Shown one piece after another: positions 33,970-42,926 of a DNA stretch of 64,000 nucleotides. The first letter of the stretch is position 1, and each line of letters begins with the position of its first letter. Location of the stretch: positions 1-64,000 of the forward strand of contig NZ_JAGIKZ010000015.1 of assembly GCF_017874625.1 (NCBI RefSeq), given 5' to 3'. The DNA is from Cytobacillus eiseniae. Lineage in GTDB: Bacteria; Bacillota; Bacilli; Bacillales; Cytobacillaceae. The notes under the pieces were generated by a model. That model saw only the letters and a list, made by a program, of their open reading frames with translations, was not told where the DNA came from and ran no database searches. A program made the position numbers and the translations under genes.

Positions 33970-35637
33970 TTAAATTTTTAAAATTCCCCCTGTGCTAGCA
34001 GATGTAACAAGCTTCGAATATCGTGCTAAATATCCCTTCTTTATTTTCGGAGCTGGCTGCTGCCAATTAGCTCGACGCTCTTGTAATTCTTCATTAGATA
34101 GAAGAACAGAAATCGTACGGTCGAGTAAATCAATCAAGATCCTATCCCCATTTTGGACAAATGCGATTGGACCGCCTTCTGCTGCTTCAGGTGAAATATG
34201 ACCAATGGATATCCCTCTAGATGCGCCAGAAAATCTGCCATCTGTAATCAGAGCCACTTCCTTTTCAAGTCCTCTCCCTGCAATTGCTGCAGTCGGTGCG
34301 AGCATTTCAGGCATCCCTGGCCCACCCTTTGGTCCTTCATAACGAATAACAACTACATGCCCAGGCTTAACCTCACCACTTTCAATGCCTGCTAATGCCT
34401 CATCCTGGGATTCAAAAATAATCGCTTTCCCGTTAAATGTCTTAATCGATGGATCCACTGCTCCTACCTTAATCACACAGCCCTCAGGCGCAATATTTCC
34501 AAATAAGACAGACAAGCCTCCAACAGGACTATAAGCTGTTTCTTTTCGTCGGATCACATCTTCATCAAGAATCTCTGCATACATCACATTTTCATACAAG
34601 GACTTTCCAGTTACTGTGATTCGGTCTTTATGAACAGCGCCATCCATTTCACAAAGTTCTTTAATAATGGCACTTACCCCGCCCGCATAATGAACATCTT
34701 GCATCGAATAATCAGAGGCTGGGCTTATTTTTGATAAATATGGAATCCGTTCGGCTATTTCATTAATTCGGTTTAAGTCATATTCAATTTCAGCCTCATT
34801 GGCAATGGCTAGCGTATGCAGAACCGTATTTGTTGATCCCCCCATGGCCATATCAAGTGCAAATGCATCATCAATCGTTTCTTTCGTAATAATATCTCTC
34901 GGTTTAATATCCTTTTTAACCATCTCTACTAAATAGCGTGCTGCATCATAGATTAATTGATGGCGCTCTTTCGATGTCGCAACAATCGTCCCGTTCCCTG
35001 GAAGTGCAACCCCAAGCATTTCCATAAGCGAATTCATTGAGTTGGCGGTGAACATTCCTGAGCAAGATCCACATGTTGGGCAAGCGTTATTTTCAATATC
35101 CAGTAATTCCGCTTGCGACATTTTCCCAGATTGATAGGCACCTACTCCTTCAAATACGGACACTAATGATAGAGGCTTTCCGCTACTAGAAACCCCTGCT
35201 TCCATCGGCCCACCTGATACGAAAATGGAAGGGACATTCGTTCTTACTGCCGCCATAAGCATCCCAGGCGTAATTTTGTCACAGTTAGGAATATAAAAAA
35301 CACCATCAAACCAGTGCGCATTAATGACTGTTTCTGCCGAATCAGCAATCAGTTCTCTACTCGGCAAGGAATACCTCATCCCAATATGACCCATGGCAAT
35401 CCCATCATCCACACCAATCGTATTGAACTCAAAAGGAACACCGCCAGCCTCTCTAATCGCATCTTTTACTACTTCAGCAAATTCCTTCAAATGAACATGA
35501 CCTGGAATAATATCAATATACGAGTTACAAACACCGATAAACGGTTTATCCAAGTCTTTTGTTTTCACCCCTGCTGCATAAAGCAAACTCCGATGTGGTG
35601 CTCGGTCAATTCCCTTTTTAATCATGTCACTGCGCAC
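33970..35637 (-). CDS. ilvD: Dihydroxy-acid dehydratase
   Basis: 555-residue iron-sulfur enzyme of valine, isoleucine and pantothenate synthesis; it dehydrates 2,3-dihydroxy-isovalerate and -methylvalerate to the 2-keto acids. Full length for the family. Cluster-binding cysteines are seen in [23 protein letters not shown] and [18 protein letters not shown]; the C-terminal substrate loop reads [26 protein letters not shown] start at 35637 after AAGGAGGAGATT. It stands alone, not in an ilv-leu operon, with its own promoter and an attenuator-like leader. Confidence 0.95.
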   Translation of the reverse strand: MRSDMIKKGIDRAPHRSLLYAAGVKTKDLDKPFIGVCNSYIDIIPGHVHLKEFAEVVKDAIREAGGVPFEFNTIGVDDGIAMGHIGMRYSLPSRELIADSAETVINAHWFDGVFYIPNCDKITPGMLMAAVRTNVPSIFVSGGPMEAGVSSSGKPLSLVSVFEGVGAYQSGKMSQAELLDIENNACPTCGSCSGMFTANSMNSLMEMLGVALPGNGTIVATSKERHQLIYDAARYLVEMVKKDIKPRDIITKETIDDAFALDMAMGGSTNTVLHTLAIANEAEIEYDLNRINEIAERIPYLSKISPASDYSMQDVHYAGGVSAIIKELCEMDGAVHKDRITVTGKSLYENVMYAEILDEDVIRRKETAYSPVGGLSVLFGNIAPEGCVIKVGAVDPSIKTFNGKAIIFESQDEALAGIESGEVKPGHVVVIRYEGPKGGPGMPEMLAPTAAIAGRGLEKEVALITDGRFSGASRGISIGHISPEAAEGGPIAFVQNGDRILIDLLDRTISVLLSNEELQERRANWQQPAPKIKKGYLARYSKLVTSASTGGILKI

Positions 35638-35679
35638 AATAATCTCCTCCTTCTATTCAATCGCCTACCTACTTGAAAA

Positions 35680-35843
35680 AGAAAAACCCATCCCTCATCT
35701 TTAGGGATGAGTTGACTCATTGATGGCACCCTAGTTTTGCTGCAATTACACCGTTCTCATTTAACACAGCATTTCATTTTATATAGTTTAAATATTCAAA
35801 ATTTATTAAGCATTAATTTACCTACTTATCATCATTTTGTCAA
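35680..35843 (-). promoter_or_regulatory. ilvD: ilvD promoter and attenuator-like leader with terminator
   Basis: Minus strand TTGACA (35843-35838), 17-bp spacer, TAAATT (35820-35815). The ~165-nt leader ends in an intrinsic terminator, TCATCCCTAAAGATGAGGGATGG with TTTTTC (about 35712-35680), followed by the GTG start. AACTAGGGTGCCA ahead of that hairpin resembles the T-box core AGGGTGGNACC, but the leader is too short for a normal T-box stem I. Transcription attenuation is likely; the signal is not identified. Confidence 0.6.
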
Positions 35844-35955
35844 GGGGACAAAGCTTTTAGCTTTTAACAAATACGTCATTCTTTTATGATCGATGCCTCT
35901 AAAAATTTATTAAAATAGACATAGAAGACTAGTAAAATGAGAAAGGTTGTGGAAA

Positions 35956-36858
35956 ATGGCCTATAAAAATCGCATTGAATCTACAGAATTACGAATACTG
36001 CGTTTCTTAGATACTCGTATGTCATTGTCAAACAAGGATCAGAAACACCTTTTTTATCTTAGAAAGGGATTTGAAGGAGAAATATCGTTCGATTCATTCA
36101 CAGAACAACATCAGGAGAAATGCTTCATCCTAAATGATCTGCTCCTAACGTCTAATAACACGACTTTTCAAATCGACACGCTTATTGTGTCAGACAAAAT
36201 CTATCTTTTCGAAGTGAAAAACTTCGAAGGGGATTACTATTACAATTCTGATCGTTTATACACTAAATCCCATTCTGAAATTAGTAATCCACTACACCAA
36301 TTGAACAGATGTAAATCCTTGCTACGCCAGCTGCTCCATACTCTTGGATTCAACCTCCCTATTGATGCCTCAGTAGTTTTTATCAATCCAGATTTTAACT
36401 TATACCAAGCACCGCTAGACATGCCAATTATATTCCCAAACCAGATTAGTCGATTTTTAAATAAACGATGTAAAACGCCAGTAAAACAAATAAAGCAACA
36501 TCAACTACTAGCAGACAAATTAATCTCACTCCATATTGCGAATTCTCCCTTTATGCAATTGCCTTCATATGAGATAAGCCAGTTACGAAAGGGAATCACC
36601 TGTCAAAATTGTAGCTCCTTTTCGATTTCCGTCAAAGGGAGAAGTTGTATTTGTAATGAATGCAGAAATGCAGAAAACGTACAAACAGCCGTCATGCGAA
36701 ATGTAGAAGAATTCAAGCTTCTTTTCCCTACTGCTAAAGTCACTACCAACGCGATTCACGAATGGTGTCATGTGATTGAATCAAAAATAAGAATTCGACG
36801 AATCCTTCAAAAAAACTTCAAACAATCTGGCGTTCGTCAATGGGCCACCTTCGAATAA
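35956..36858 (+). CDS. NERD-domain protein with C-terminal zinc ribbon
   Basis: About 300 residues. An N-terminal nuclease-related domain (NERD, about 35-150) shows GFEGEISFDSF, QIDTLIVSDKIYLFEVKNFEG (restriction-endonuclease-like D...ExK core) and NPLHQLNR. Near residues 216-236 there is a Cys cluster (CQNC and CICNEC) that looks like a zinc ribbon, followed by a helical tail. NERD proteins are predicted nucleases or DNA-processing factors of unknown role. ATG at 35956 has GAAAGG at 9 nt; the TTG at 35947 overlaps it. Terminator follows. Confidence 0.82.
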   Translation: MAYKNRIESTELRILRFLDTRMSLSNKDQKHLFYLRKGFEGEISFDSFTEQHQEKCFILNDLLLTSNNTTFQIDTLIVSDKIYLFEVKNFEGDYYYNSDRLYTKSHSEISNPLHQLNRCKSLLRQLLHTLGFNLPIDASVVFINPDFNLYQAPLDMPIIFPNQISRFLNKRCKTPVKQIKQHQLLADKLISLHIANSPFMQLPSYEISQLRKGITCQNCSSFSISVKGRSCICNECRNAENVQTAVMRNVEEFKLLFPTAKVTTNAIHEWCHVIESKIRIRRILQKNFKQSGVRQWATFE

Positions 36859-36892
36859 AATAGTTAATTCAGCAATGACTATATTAATTATG

Positions 36893-36926
36893 AAAAATGT
36901 CCTTCACAAAATGTGAGGGCATTTTT
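36893..36926 (+). terminator. Rho-independent terminator of the NERD gene
   Basis: AAATGTCCTTCACA / TGTGAGGGCATTT stem with an AAA loop followed by TTTTT. Confidence 0.85.
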
Positions 36927-36958
36927 TTATTTACTGAATTTTGATCTTAAGGAGTGGA

Positions 36959-37374
36959 TGAAGTACTTTTTGACATGCACCCTGTTCCGCTTTGTCCTTC
37001 ATTCACCCGATGAAGGACTTTTTGACATGCCCCTTGCTCCGCTTTGTCCTTCATTCACCCGATGAAGGACTTTTTGACGTGCCCCTTGCTCCGCTTTGTC
37101 CTTCATTCACCCGATGAAGGACTTTTTGACATGCACCCTGCTCCGCTTTGTCCTTCATTCACCCGATGAAGGACTTTTTGACGTGCCCCTTGCTCCGCTT
37201 TGTCCTTCATTCACCCGATGAAGGACTTTTTGACGTGTCCCTTGCTCCGCTTTGTCCTTCATTCACCCGATGAAGGACTTTTTGACGTGCCCTCTGCTCC
37301 GCTTTGTCCTTCATTCACCCGATGAAGGACTTTTTGACGTGCCCCTTGCTCCGCTTTGTCCTTCATTCACCCGA
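36959..37374. repeat. Tandem array of eight 52-bp hairpin units
   Basis: Eight consecutive units of exactly 52 bp start at 36959, 37011, 37063, 37115, 37167, 37219, 37271 and 37323. Consensus blocks: TGAAGGACTTTTTGAC, RTGCCCCTTGCTCCGCTT, TGTCCTTCATTCACCCGA. Units differ at a few positions (ACATG/ACGTG, CACCCTG/CCCCTTG). Across each junction GTCCTTCAT and ATGAAGGAC pair around TCACCCG, giving a 9-bp hairpin per unit. It lies between the terminators of two convergent transcripts. It is not a CRISPR: there are no unique spacers. No translated repeat protein is apparent. Confidence 0.95.
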
Positions 37375-37439
37375 TGATAAACCTTTTACCAGACAACCCT
37401 TCAACTACATCCCCTAAACTCTCCCCCTATCACAAACAA

Positions 37440-37493
37440 AACCCCAAATAGATTCACCTTTTCATAAAAAGGTGTTTATCTATTTGGGGTTCC
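37440..37493 (-). terminator. Rho-independent terminator of the metNIQ operon
   Basis: AACCCCAAATAGAT / ATCTATTTGGGGTT outer arms with an inner ACACCTTTTTA / TAAAAAGGTGT-like continuation, 16 bp past the lipoprotein stop, with an AT-rich 3' flank on the minus strand. Confidence 0.8.
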
Positions 37494-37508
37494 TCTCTTC
37501 AATTACAA

Positions 37509-38339
37509 TCAGAAAGCAGGGATTGCTGTCTCATCATAATTTTCTTCTAAAAACTTACGTACTTCTGGGCTTGTCATGACTTCGCCTAGTTTTTGAATTG
37601 GTTCCCAATCCGCGTTGTCTTTACGCGCGATTAGGGTAATTGCAAAGTCATTTTCAATTCCTTCTGTAAGGAGCGCATCACTTTTTGGTGTTAATCCAAG
37701 AGGTGATGCGTATGCAGGCGTCATCACTACTGCATCTGCATCATCATACATTCTTGCTAGCATTAATAAGTCTACTTCTTCAAATTTATAGTTTTTAGGG
37801 TTTTCAGTAATATCTGCTTTTGTATAATACGGTCCTGTTTTTTCTTGTAAAGTAATCACGCCATGCTGAGCCAGTAAAGCTAATGATCGGTCAATGTTTG
37901 AAATATCATTAGCAATGGCAATCACTGCCCCTTCAGGTAATTCGTCCATAGACTCAAATTCCTTTGCATACACACCATAGTTCGCGAAATAAATAGGTAC
38001 AATTGGAACTAACTCGGCTTCATTATTTCGATTAAACTCCTCCATGTATGGAACGTGTTGGAAGAAGTTTGCATCTACTTCTTTTGCTGCTAGAGCAGTA
38101 TTTGGCTGGACATTATCACCCAATACAACCATTTCAAGATTTATTCCTTCTTCAGCTAGTTTTGGTTTCACAAGCTCAAGAATTTCTGTCATTGGGGGAA
38201 TTAATGAAGCTACTTTCAAAGTAACTTCTTCTTTTTCTGGTGTTGCTTTTGTATCTTCATTTTCTTTTGTTTCTGTCCCATTGCCACAGCCCGTTAAAAA
38301 TAGGAATACCAATGTGACTAGTACTAATAATTTCTTCAT
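37509..38339 (-). CDS. metQ: Methionine ABC importer, substrate-binding lipoprotein
   Basis: 276-residue NlpA/MetQ lipoprotein. Signal peptide with lipobox LTGC (Cys18), then the MetQ fold with VLGDNVQPNTALAAKEVDAN, FFQHVPYMEEF and IAIANDISNIDRSLALL, which are conserved in methionine-binding members. It delivers methionine (or its D-isomer/sulfoxide) to the permease encoded just upstream. Last gene of the metN-metI-metQ operon; strong terminator follows. Confidence 0.9.
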   Translation of the reverse strand: MKKLLVLVTLVFLFLTGCGNGTETKENEDTKATPEKEEVTLKVASLIPPMTEILELVKPKLAEEGINLEMVVLGDNVQPNTALAAKEVDANFFQHVPYMEEFNRNNEAELVPIVPIYFANYGVYAKEFESMDELPEGAVIAIANDISNIDRSLALLAQHGVITLQEKTGPYYTKADITENPKNYKFEEVDLLMLARMYDDADAVVMTPAYASPLGLTPKSDALLTEGIENDFAITLIARKDNADWEPIQKLGEVMTSPEVRKFLEENYDETAIPAF

Positions 38340-38357
38340 TCGTCTTTCTCCTCACAT

Positions 38358-39020
38358 TTATCTTTTATCAATTAGTCTTGATACTGTTGTCCCAGTAAAT
38401 TGAATGATCTGTACTAATATAACCATAATGATAATCATATAGATCATTAAGTCTGTTTTAAATTGTTGGTAGCCATAACGAATAGCAAAGTCTCCTATTC
38501 CTCCGCCACCGACTACTCCCATTATCGTCGAATAGGAAATAAAGCTAATAATCGATGTGGTTAATCCAAGAACAAGGCCCGAACGAGCCTCTACATAAAG
38601 AAATTTAAAAATGACTTCCTTCACGGATGCCCCCATTGAAATCGCCGCTTCCATTACACCTTTTGGCACATCCAATAAAGATTGTTCAACTAGGCGCGAA
38701 TAGTGGGCAATGGCAATAATTGATAATGGTACAGTTGCTGCTGCTGTACCAATTGCCGTCCCAATAATTAATCTAGTAAAAGGGATTAAAAATACAACTA
38801 ATAGCAAAAACGGAAAGGACCGAATAATATTCACGACTAAATTTAATACTGAGAAAACCATTTGATTCTCTAGTATCTTGCCTTTCCTGCAAAGAAAGAG
38901 CAGTGTCCCAACTGGGAGTCCGATTAATACAGCAGCTGCTATCGATGCTCCTACCATTGCAAAGGTTTCTATGATCGCTTTCCAAATCTCGGCTTCATAT
39001 TGAACTAATACTGCAGGCAT
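38358..39020 (-). CDS. metI: Methionine ABC importer, permease
   Basis: About 220 residues, five membrane helices, MetI family. EAA-type coupling loop MEAAISMGASVKEVIFKFLYVEA and the C-terminal GGGGIGDFAIRYGYQQF segment are diagnostic. The start is ATG at 39020, which sits just after the metN stop with GGTGAG at 8 nt; GTG codons at 39032-39035 lie within that site. Equivalent to B. subtilis metP. Confidence 0.9.
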   Translation of the reverse strand: MPAVLVQYEAEIWKAIIETFAMVGASIAAAVLIGLPVGTLLFLCRKGKILENQMVFSVLNLVVNIIRSFPFLLLVVFLIPFTRLIIGTAIGTAAATVPLSIIAIAHYSRLVEQSLLDVPKGVMEAAISMGASVKEVIFKFLYVEARSGLVLGLTTSIISFISYSTIMGVVGGGGIGDFAIRYGYQQFKTDLMIYMIIIMVILVQIIQFTGTTVSRLIDKR

Positions 39021-39024
39021 GGCT

Positions 39025-39762
39025 TTACTCACCACCCTTTACTAATTGTTCAACAAACCAATTTGGACTGTTACTTATATTCGCAATTCCCGCAGGTTCA
39101 ATGCATACAGTGTCATGGATTTCTCCATCAGCCATTACTGTTACACGATTACATATACTTTTAATCACTTCCATTTCATGACTGACAATGACAATCGTAA
39201 CACCGAGACTTTTATTTACATTTTCTAATACACCTAATATTTCAGCCGTTGTATTAGGATCAAGCGAAGAGGTCGGTTCATCACATAGCAGAACTTCTGG
39301 GCGATTCGCTAATGCCCGTGCGATTGCTACTCGCTGCTTTTGTCCCCCGCTTAATTCAGCAGGATATTTATCTAAGAGCTTCTCTAATCCAACAAATTGA
39401 AGGCATTCGATTACGCGGTTCTTACGTTCTTGTTTTGGAATTTTAGCTAATTCTAGTGAGACAGCCACATTGTCGTAAACTGTTTTATTCGCTACTAAAT
39501 TAAAATGCTGAAAGATCATTCCTATAGATTGGCGAGCTTGTCTGAGACTTTTACTAGTCAACTTAGTTAACTGTTGCCCATTCACTTCTACGTCCCCTTC
39601 ATTAGGGACTTCCAATAAATTCATTAGCCGCAGTAACGTTGATTTCCCTGCTCCACTTGTTCCAATAATCCCATAAATCTCCCCTTTATTAATTGTTAAA
39701 GAGATCGATTTAATCGCCTGAAACTGTGAAAAACTTTTACTAACCTTATGTAATTTGATCAT
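39025..39762 (-). CDS. metN: Methionine ABC importer, ATP-binding protein
   Basis: 245-residue ATPase: Walker A GTSGAGKST near residue 37, signature LSGGQKQR near 139, Walker B VLLCDEPTSSLDPNT near 160. This is shorter than E. coli MetN (about 340) and appears to lack most of its C-terminal methionine-sensing (C2/ACT-like) domain, so transinhibition by methionine may be absent. ATG at 39762 follows AAAGGGG; the ATG at 39837 is rejected. First gene of metNIQ. I see no S-box in the 400 bp upstream, which hold two repeats instead. Confidence 0.88.
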   Translation of the reverse strand: MIKLHKVSKSFSQFQAIKSISLTINKGEIYGIIGTSGAGKSTLLRLMNLLEVPNEGDVEVNGQQLTKLTSKSLRQARQSIGMIFQHFNLVANKTVYDNVAVSLELAKIPKQERKNRVIECLQFVGLEKLLDKYPAELSGGQKQRVAIARALANRPEVLLCDEPTSSLDPNTTAEILGVLENVNKSLGVTIVIVSHEMEVIKSICNRVTVMADGEIHDTVCIEPAGIANISNSPNWFVEQLVKGGE

Positions 39763-39856
39763 AAAAAAACCCCTTTCTACTATTTGAAAGGTGAATAGAA
39801 CTTTATTATTATAGCTTAAATAGGGTGAGATTGCCATTTAAGCAAAAATTGAATAC

Positions 39857-39937
39857 GAAAAGCGCAAGCGCCTAAGGTCTCGCTGTACAAACTGGAAGGA
39901 CTGTGACTCGAAACACGGTGAGCTTGAGCAAAGCCAA
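39857..39937. repeat. AAGCGCAAGCGCC-type dispersed repeat, short copy
   Basis: Shares GAAAAGCGCAAGCGCCTAAG, GTCTCGC-GTACAAACTGGAAGG and ACACGGTGAGC-TGAGC with the copy at 29160-29311 but lacks the other inverted end. Confidence 0.7.
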
Positions 39938-39962
39938 TATTTATACGTTCTTACTCTTTAAA

Positions 39963-40106
39963 AAAGCTGTTTTCTCAAACATTGTTGTTTATTAAGAAAA
40001 GGTTGGTAAAGGTTGATTTCCGCTCACATGTGCTCCCTTTCCGCTCCAATCAACCGACCTAGTTAGGCAAAAGTTGAATTCAAAAACAACAATCTCTTAG
40101 AAAAGA
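39963..40106. repeat. MITE-like repeat, short copy of about 145 bp
   Basis: Ends AAGCTGTTTTCTCAAACATTG and AACAATCTCTTAGAAAAGAA, an imperfect inverted pair. The interior GGTTGGTAAAGGTTGATTTC, GTGCTCCCTTTCCGCTCC and AATCAACCGACCTA is shared with 27180-27480, but the roughly 150-bp middle of that copy is missing. Confidence 0.75.
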
Positions 40107-40108
40107 AT

Positions 40109-40146
40109 TTAAAAAAACCTTCAATCCTAAAGATCAAAGGTTTTTC
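40109..40146 (-). terminator. Rho-independent terminator of mqo
   Basis: Minus strand AAACCTTTGATC / GGATTGAAGGTTT stem followed by TTTTTAAATT, 15 bp past the mqo stop. Confidence 0.75.
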
Positions 40147-40156
40147 TCCTATTTCA

Positions 40157-41656
40157 TTAACTGTAAACGAGTTCTTTCTCTCCTAAACCAAGTGTCTTTG
40201 CGGTTGAAGCCTGAATGTCTTGGAGTAGTGCTGGATTATCCAGTAATGACAAACCAAATGATGGAATCATTTCTTTAATTTTTGCTTCCCATTCAAACAT
40301 ATACTCTGGGAAACATTTTTCTAATACTTCAAGCATCACATGAACAGCAGTTGAAGCACCTGGAGAGGCACCGAGCAAGGCAGCAACCGATCCATCTGTG
40401 CTGCTTACTACTTCCGTCCCAAATTGAAGTGTACCTTTCCCTGCTTCTGTATCTTTAATGACTTGCACACGTTGGCCGGCTACTACGATATCCCAATCCT
40501 CTAGCTTTGCAGTCGGGATAAACTCACGTAATTCTTCTAGTCGCTTTTCATTTGAGAGCATGACCTGTTGGATCAAGTATTTAGTTAATGCCATCTCCTT
40601 CACACCTGCCGATAGCATTGTAATGACATTATCTGGTTTTAAAGAACCGATCAAATCAAAATTTGAGCCTGTTTTTAAGAACTTAGGCGTAAAGCCTGCA
40701 AACGGTCCAAATAGCAATGCCTTTTTATTATCAATAAATCGAGTATCAAGATGTGGAACAGACATCGGCGGCGCACCAACCTTAGCTTTCCCGTAAACCT
40801 TTCCATGATGCTGCTCGACTAATTCTTGATTGTTGCAAACCATAAATAACCCACTCACTGGGAATCCGCCAATATGCTTTGATTCAGGAATACCCGTTTT
40901 TTGTAGCAATGGCAAGCTTCCACCCCCACAGCCTATAAAGACAAACTTTGCCGTATGGTGTTCAATTTCCCCGCTCTCTAAATCATGAACCTTCACTTCC
41001 CATAAGCCTTCACTTGTGCGTTTCAAATCCTTTACACTATGATTGTAGTGAATCTCAACATGATTGCTCTTTAAGTGGTCAAATAATAGGCGTGTTAAAG
41101 CGCCAAAGTTAACATCTGTTCCATCATCGATTTTTGTAGCCGCAATCGGCTCATCAGAGGTTCTGCCTTCCATAATAAGCGGAATCCATTCCTTCAGCTT
41201 TTCAGGATCCTCTGAAAATTCCATCCCTTGGAATAACGGATTATTTGAAAGCGCTTCAAATCTTTTTTTCAAAAATACGATATTTTCTTCCCCTTGAACT
41301 AGGCTCATATGCGGGATAGGCATAATAAAGTCCTGTGGATTACGAATCAAATTACGTTGTACTAAGTGTGACCAAAACTGTCTTGAAATCTGGAATTGTT
41401 CATTAATATTAATTGCTTTCCCAATATCTATCGATCCATCTGGCTTTTCAGATGTATAGTTAAGCTCGCATAAAGCAGCATGCCCCGTCCCGGCATTATT
41501 CCATTCATTCGAACTTTCTTCTCCGGCATTTGCTAATTTCTCAAATACTTTGATTTCCCATTCAGGTGCTAATTCTTTTAGTAAAGATCCCAAAGTTGCG
41601 CTCATGACTCCAGCACCAATTAAGATAACGTCTGTCTTTTTCTGCATGTTGCTCAT
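40157..41656 (-). CDS. mqo: Malate:quinone oxidoreductase
   Basis: About 499-residue membrane-associated flavoprotein that oxidises malate to oxaloacetate and reduces quinone. FAD loop [14 protein letters not shown] at the N-terminus, then [40 protein letters not shown] and the C-terminal [20 protein letters not shown], all conserved in Mqo. Length is normal for the family. ATG at 41656 or 41659 are both possible after AAGGAAGG. Monocistronic with its own terminator. Confidence 0.93.
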   Translation of the reverse strand: MSNMQKKTDVILIGAGVMSATLGSLLKELAPEWEIKVFEKLANAGEESSNEWNNAGTGHAALCELNYTSEKPDGSIDIGKAININEQFQISRQFWSHLVQRNLIRNPQDFIMPIPHMSLVQGEENIVFLKKRFEALSNNPLFQGMEFSEDPEKLKEWIPLIMEGRTSDEPIAATKIDDGTDVNFGALTRLLFDHLKSNHVEIHYNHSVKDLKRTSEGLWEVKVHDLESGEIEHHTAKFVFIGCGGGSLPLLQKTGIPESKHIGGFPVSGLFMVCNNQELVEQHHGKVYGKAKVGAPPMSVPHLDTRFIDNKKALLFGPFAGFTPKFLKTGSNFDLIGSLKPDNVITMLSAGVKEMALTKYLIQQVMLSNEKRLEELREFIPTAKLEDWDIVVAGQRVQVIKDTEAGKGTLQFGTEVVSSTDGSVAALLGASPGASTAVHVMLEVLEKCFPEYMFEWEAKIKEMIPSFGLSLLDNPALLQDIQASTAKTLGLGEKELVYS

Positions 41657-42089
41657 CATAACCTTCCTTATCCCCTATTTTTGATAAAAAGCAGCAGCTC
41701 ATGCGAAAGAATTCCAAAAGCAAAGCGCCACTATGGACCACACCTATTCCTTTTAACTAATAACTAGATCTACTCTATTATAATTATTTATAGGTTAAAT
41801 TATCTACTAATTTCTGATAATAGTAAACTATTTAAAGTTGGAAGAAAATTAAGAAGTTCCTTAAGACGGGAAACTCAGATTCAGCCAAGAGGGAAATGAA
41901 GCAACATCTCTTAATTGCCGTAACTAGATGATTAATTATTTGAGGCATTTCTGTGAGAAAAGGAAAAGAAATTCTACATAATACTTCAAAATGTGACAAG
42001 AATCACCAATTTCCTTGAATGTAAATGGTACATTATTCTTTGTGTCTCTAGAATAAAATTTTATTGAAAGGGCTTACAGGTATAAATTT

Positions 42090-42800
42090 ATGGATTCAGT
42101 TATCGACACTTTAATAGAAGAAGAAAATTTCCATCACTATGCTCAAGGATTGTTTCATACAACTGATCAAACAAAAGTTGGGATCGAATTGCTATTACGT
42201 TCCAATCTAGGCAATCCCGATTTCATTTTTGGAGAGGCTAAAAGAGTCAATCGACTTTATGAGCTTGAAACAAAATCAATAATAAAACTACTAACTACTT
42301 ACACATCAAAGAAATCGAAAATAGTTGATCACTTATTTATTAATCTTTATCCTTCTACGATTTTGCATCCGAATTTTCCTGACTTTATTAGAAAAGTCTC
42401 AAACCAATTCCCACAAACAGCAAACCGAATTACTTTTGAAGTTATTGAATCTGAAAAAGTCGATAATATCCCTTTACTCAAGGAAAACATCCAGCTAATG
42501 AAAAGTTTAAATTATTGGATCGCCATTGATGACGTAGGAAAAGGTTGGTCATCTTTAAATATAATCATTGAAATCGAGCCCCATTATATTAAGTTAGACC
42601 ATTACTTTTCAATCAACCTATCCAAATCTGCATTAAAGCAAAAGATGATCGAATCACTCCTGGATTATGCACAATTTTCGAATGCAAAGGTAGTCCTTGA
42701 AGGCGTTGAACAAGAGAATGATTTGTCTATTGCTAAAGAATTAGGCATTCCTCTATGTCAGGGGTATTTCTTAGAAAAACCTCAACCATTATCTTTGTAG
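42090..42800 (+). CDS. Stand-alone EAL-domain protein (possible c-di-GMP phosphodiesterase)
   Basis: 236 residues, essentially one EAL domain. Catalytic positions are mostly kept though motifs are divergent: ELL in place of EAL (Glu33), Asn85 in FINLYP, Glu117 in FEVIES, Asp147-Asp148 in IDDVG, Lys168 in IKLD, Glu204 in LEGVEQE, and the closing CQGYFLEKP. With these acids and Lys present it may hydrolyse cyclic di-GMP, but the KLDHYF and ELL changes leave binding-only function possible. No GGDEF or sensor domain. The next gene is a chemoreceptor 127 bp downstream, so a link to motility is plausible. Confidence 0.8.
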   Translation: MDSVIDTLIEEENFHHYAQGLFHTTDQTKVGIELLLRSNLGNPDFIFGEAKRVNRLYELETKSIIKLLTTYTSKKSKIVDHLFINLYPSTILHPNFPDFIRKVSNQFPQTANRITFEVIESEKVDNIPLLKENIQLMKSLNYWIAIDDVGKGWSSLNIIIEIEPHYIKLDHYFSINLSKSALKQKMIESLLDYAQFSNAKVVLEGVEQENDLSIAKELGIPLCQGYFLEKPQPLSL

Positions 42801-42926
42801 CTTTAAATTTAGACTATTTTAGACATAATTGGTAAACCATTCATTCTAACATTTGATTAAAATACATGTTTTAAAAAAGAAAACTAAACTTATTCAATTA
42901 AAAATCTTTGGAAGAAGGAAGCAGAA

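Noticed and set aside
35680-35800. TPP or guanidine/ppGpp (ykkC) riboswitch ahead of ilvD
   Set aside because: ACTAGGG alone recalls both classes, but the other obligatory blocks of TPP and ykkC aptamers are missing.
36959-37374. CRISPR array
   Set aside because: The units are contiguous 52-bp near-identical copies without unique spacers, and no cas gene is near.
39763-40156. SAM riboswitch upstream of metN
   Set aside because: None of the S-box conserved blocks is present; the gap is filled by two dispersed repeats and the mqo terminator.
41660-42089. Cyclic-di-GMP riboswitch upstream of the EAL gene
   Set aside because: The 430-bp gap between mqo and the EAL gene has no GEMM core motif; only AT-rich sequence and possible promoters for the two divergent genes are seen.
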